A stretch of 64,000 nucleotides of DNA from Streptomyces sp. NBC_01428 (lineage in GTDB: Bacteria; Actinomycetota; Actinomycetes; Streptomycetales; Streptomycetaceae): contig NZ_CP109499.1 of the NCBI RefSeq assembly GCF_036231965.1, positions 5,580,001-5,644,000 of the forward strand. The letters run 5' to 3'. Positions 63,163 through 64,000 of the stretch are shown here, one piece after another (position 1 is the stretch's first letter; the number at the start of each line of letters is the position of its first letter). A program made the translations under genes and the position numbers. The notes beneath the pieces were generated by a model. The model was not told where the DNA came from. It searched no databases and saw only the letters and a list, made by a program, of their open reading frames with translations.

Positions 63163-64000
63163 ATGTCAGGCCGTGACCCGTTCTGCGAGCCCCGCCGCAT
63201 GTGCCGCGGGGCGGCCCTGACGTTGGTGTTCGCGAGCGTCCTCGCCGCCGGTGCGGCGACCGGATCCTTCTCCGACGGCGCGCCGAAGGCCGCGGGCGAC
63301 GGGCCCCGCCCGGCACCGGCTCGCCACCAGGAGACCGTCACCCGGGCGGCCGCCGAGGCGATGGCCGACGGCAAGTCCCCCATGGAGGCCGCCGAACGCG
63401 CCGTCAGCCGCAGCGGCGACCGCTGGGGCGCGGTCTACTCCCAGGGCGAGTACGAGGAGTTCGAGGAAGCGCTCGACGGCCGGTACACCGGCGTCGGCCT
63501 CTGGGCCCGCCGTGAGCGGGACGGACGGATCGAGGTCACCCGGGTCGCCTCCGGCTCGCCCGCCGCCGCGGCCGGCATCCACGAGGGCGACCTGCTGCGC
63601 TCCGTCGACGGCACCCGGGTGGACGGCCGGCCCGTCACCGAGGTCGTCGCCTTACTGCGCGGCGAGGCGGACGACGCCGACGCCGGCACCCAGGTCTCCC
63701 TCGGCCTGGAGCGCGGTTCGCGCAACTGGAGCCGCACCCTGCGCCGGGCCACCCTCTCCACGGACTCCGTGACCGTGGGCCGGCTCCCCGACGACGCCAC
63801 CGTGATCAAGGTCGCCGCCTTCACCAAGGGGGTGGGCCACGCCGTACGGACCGCCGTCGACCGGGCTCCCCGGGGCGGCGGGATCGTCCTCGACCTGCGC
63901 GGCAACTCCGGAGGCCTGGTCACCGAGGCCGTCACCGCCGCCTCCGCCTTCCTCGACGGCGGCCTCGTCGCCACGTACGACGTGAACGGCGCCCAGCGCG
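63163..64000 (+). CDS. S41 family C-terminal processing peptidase, 3' truncated by window edge
   Basis: About 279 N-terminal residues are present. A basic start and hydrophobic segment (about 14-34) act as a signal peptide or anchor. A PDZ domain (about 105-190: YTGVGLWARR, AAAAGIHEGDLLRSVDG) is followed by the start of the S41 catalytic domain (LDLRGNSGGLVTEAV); the catalytic Ser/Lys lie beyond the edge. It would be a tail-specific protease acting outside the membrane, similar to CtpA/CtpB. ATG 63163 has no ribosome site, and TAGACT (63150-63155) 7 bases upstream suggests a leaderless mRNA. The ftsE-ftsX-ctpA order is conserved in Streptomyces. Confidence 0.9.
   Translation, partial: MSGRDPFCEPRRMCRGAALTLVFASVLAAGAATGSFSDGAPKAAGDGPRPAPARHQETVTRAAAEAMADGKSPMEAAERAVSRSGDRWGAVYSQGEYEEFEEALDGRYTGVGLWARRERDGRIEVTRVASGSPAAAAGIHEGDLLRSVDGTRVDGRPVTEVVALLRGEADDADAGTQVSLGLERGSRNWSRTLRRATLSTDSVTVGRLPDDATVIKVAAFTKGVGHAVRTAVDRAPRGGGIVLDLRGNSGGLVTEAVTAASAFLDGGLVATYDVNGAQR

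Overview
The window is a GC-rich, densely coded stretch of a Streptomyces chromosome. Evidence: very high G/C at third codon positions, many GTG starts and ATGA/GTGA stop-start overlaps, and a gene order I recognise from the Streptomyces coelicolor core chromosome (mtnA-mtrA-mtrB-lpqB-comF-hpf ... secA ... NAD-glutamate dehydrogenase ... pkaA-pkaB-prfB ... ftsE-ftsX-ctpA). I saw no tRNA, rRNA, CRISPR array, insertion sequence or prophage.

Layout. (1) 1-8337: the end of mtnA, the MtrA-MtrB-LpqB envelope two-component system, comF, long-form hpf with a SigR-like promoter, and a NarL/LuxR-type orphan response regulator. (2) 8409-16399: an AlkZ/YcaQ-like winged-helix protein, a GNAT, secA, an Rv3235-family protein, a DUF6912-type protein, a HAD-like protein and a DJ-1/PfpI protein. 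(3) 17068-22008: the 180-kDa class NAD-glutamate dehydrogenase, followed by two strong hairpins. (4) 22292-47182: a cell-surface glycopolymer region. It holds GtrA, four proteins pairing a GT-A glycosyltransferase with a CDP-glycerol/TagF-type polymerase domain, two further glycosyltransferases, a TagGH-type export ABC transporter, galE and four polytopic membrane proteins (two GT-C-like). It is interrupted by a TetR regulator, an ADP-ribosylglycohydrolase and the ohrR/ohr peroxide pair. (5) 47334-50999: a carbohydrate ABC importer operon. (6) 51256-58605: an FHA-plus-FtsK/EccC-like ATPase protein divergent from two membrane Ser/Thr kinases (PkaA, PkaB). (7) 58802-64000: prfB, a sortase substrate with an LAETG signal, a 63-residue zinc-ribbon membrane protein, ftsE, ftsX and the start of an S41/CtpA protease.

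How it fits together. Most genes serve the cell envelope: sensing (MtrAB-LpqB, PkaA/PkaB), polymer synthesis and export (the TagF-like enzymes with TagGH), protein export (SecA), surface anchoring (LAETG protein) and wall remodelling (FtsEX). The most interesting regulatory observation is a 31-bp element present twice between the TetR gene and the export permease. Its core, 14 bases (GGAACGCAACCGTT), recurs exactly inside a perfect dyad in the divergent promoter region of the zinc-ribbon gene and ftsE. This suggests one regulator could touch both polymer export and the FtsEX locus. Other regulatory signals are a tandem pair of perfect DnaA boxes upstream of comF, an OhrR operator lying over the ohr promoter, and a possible MtrA box over the mtrA promoter.

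Limits: all calls come from reading the sequence and from memory of protein families. No database search was run. Promoter and operator calls are pattern matches.
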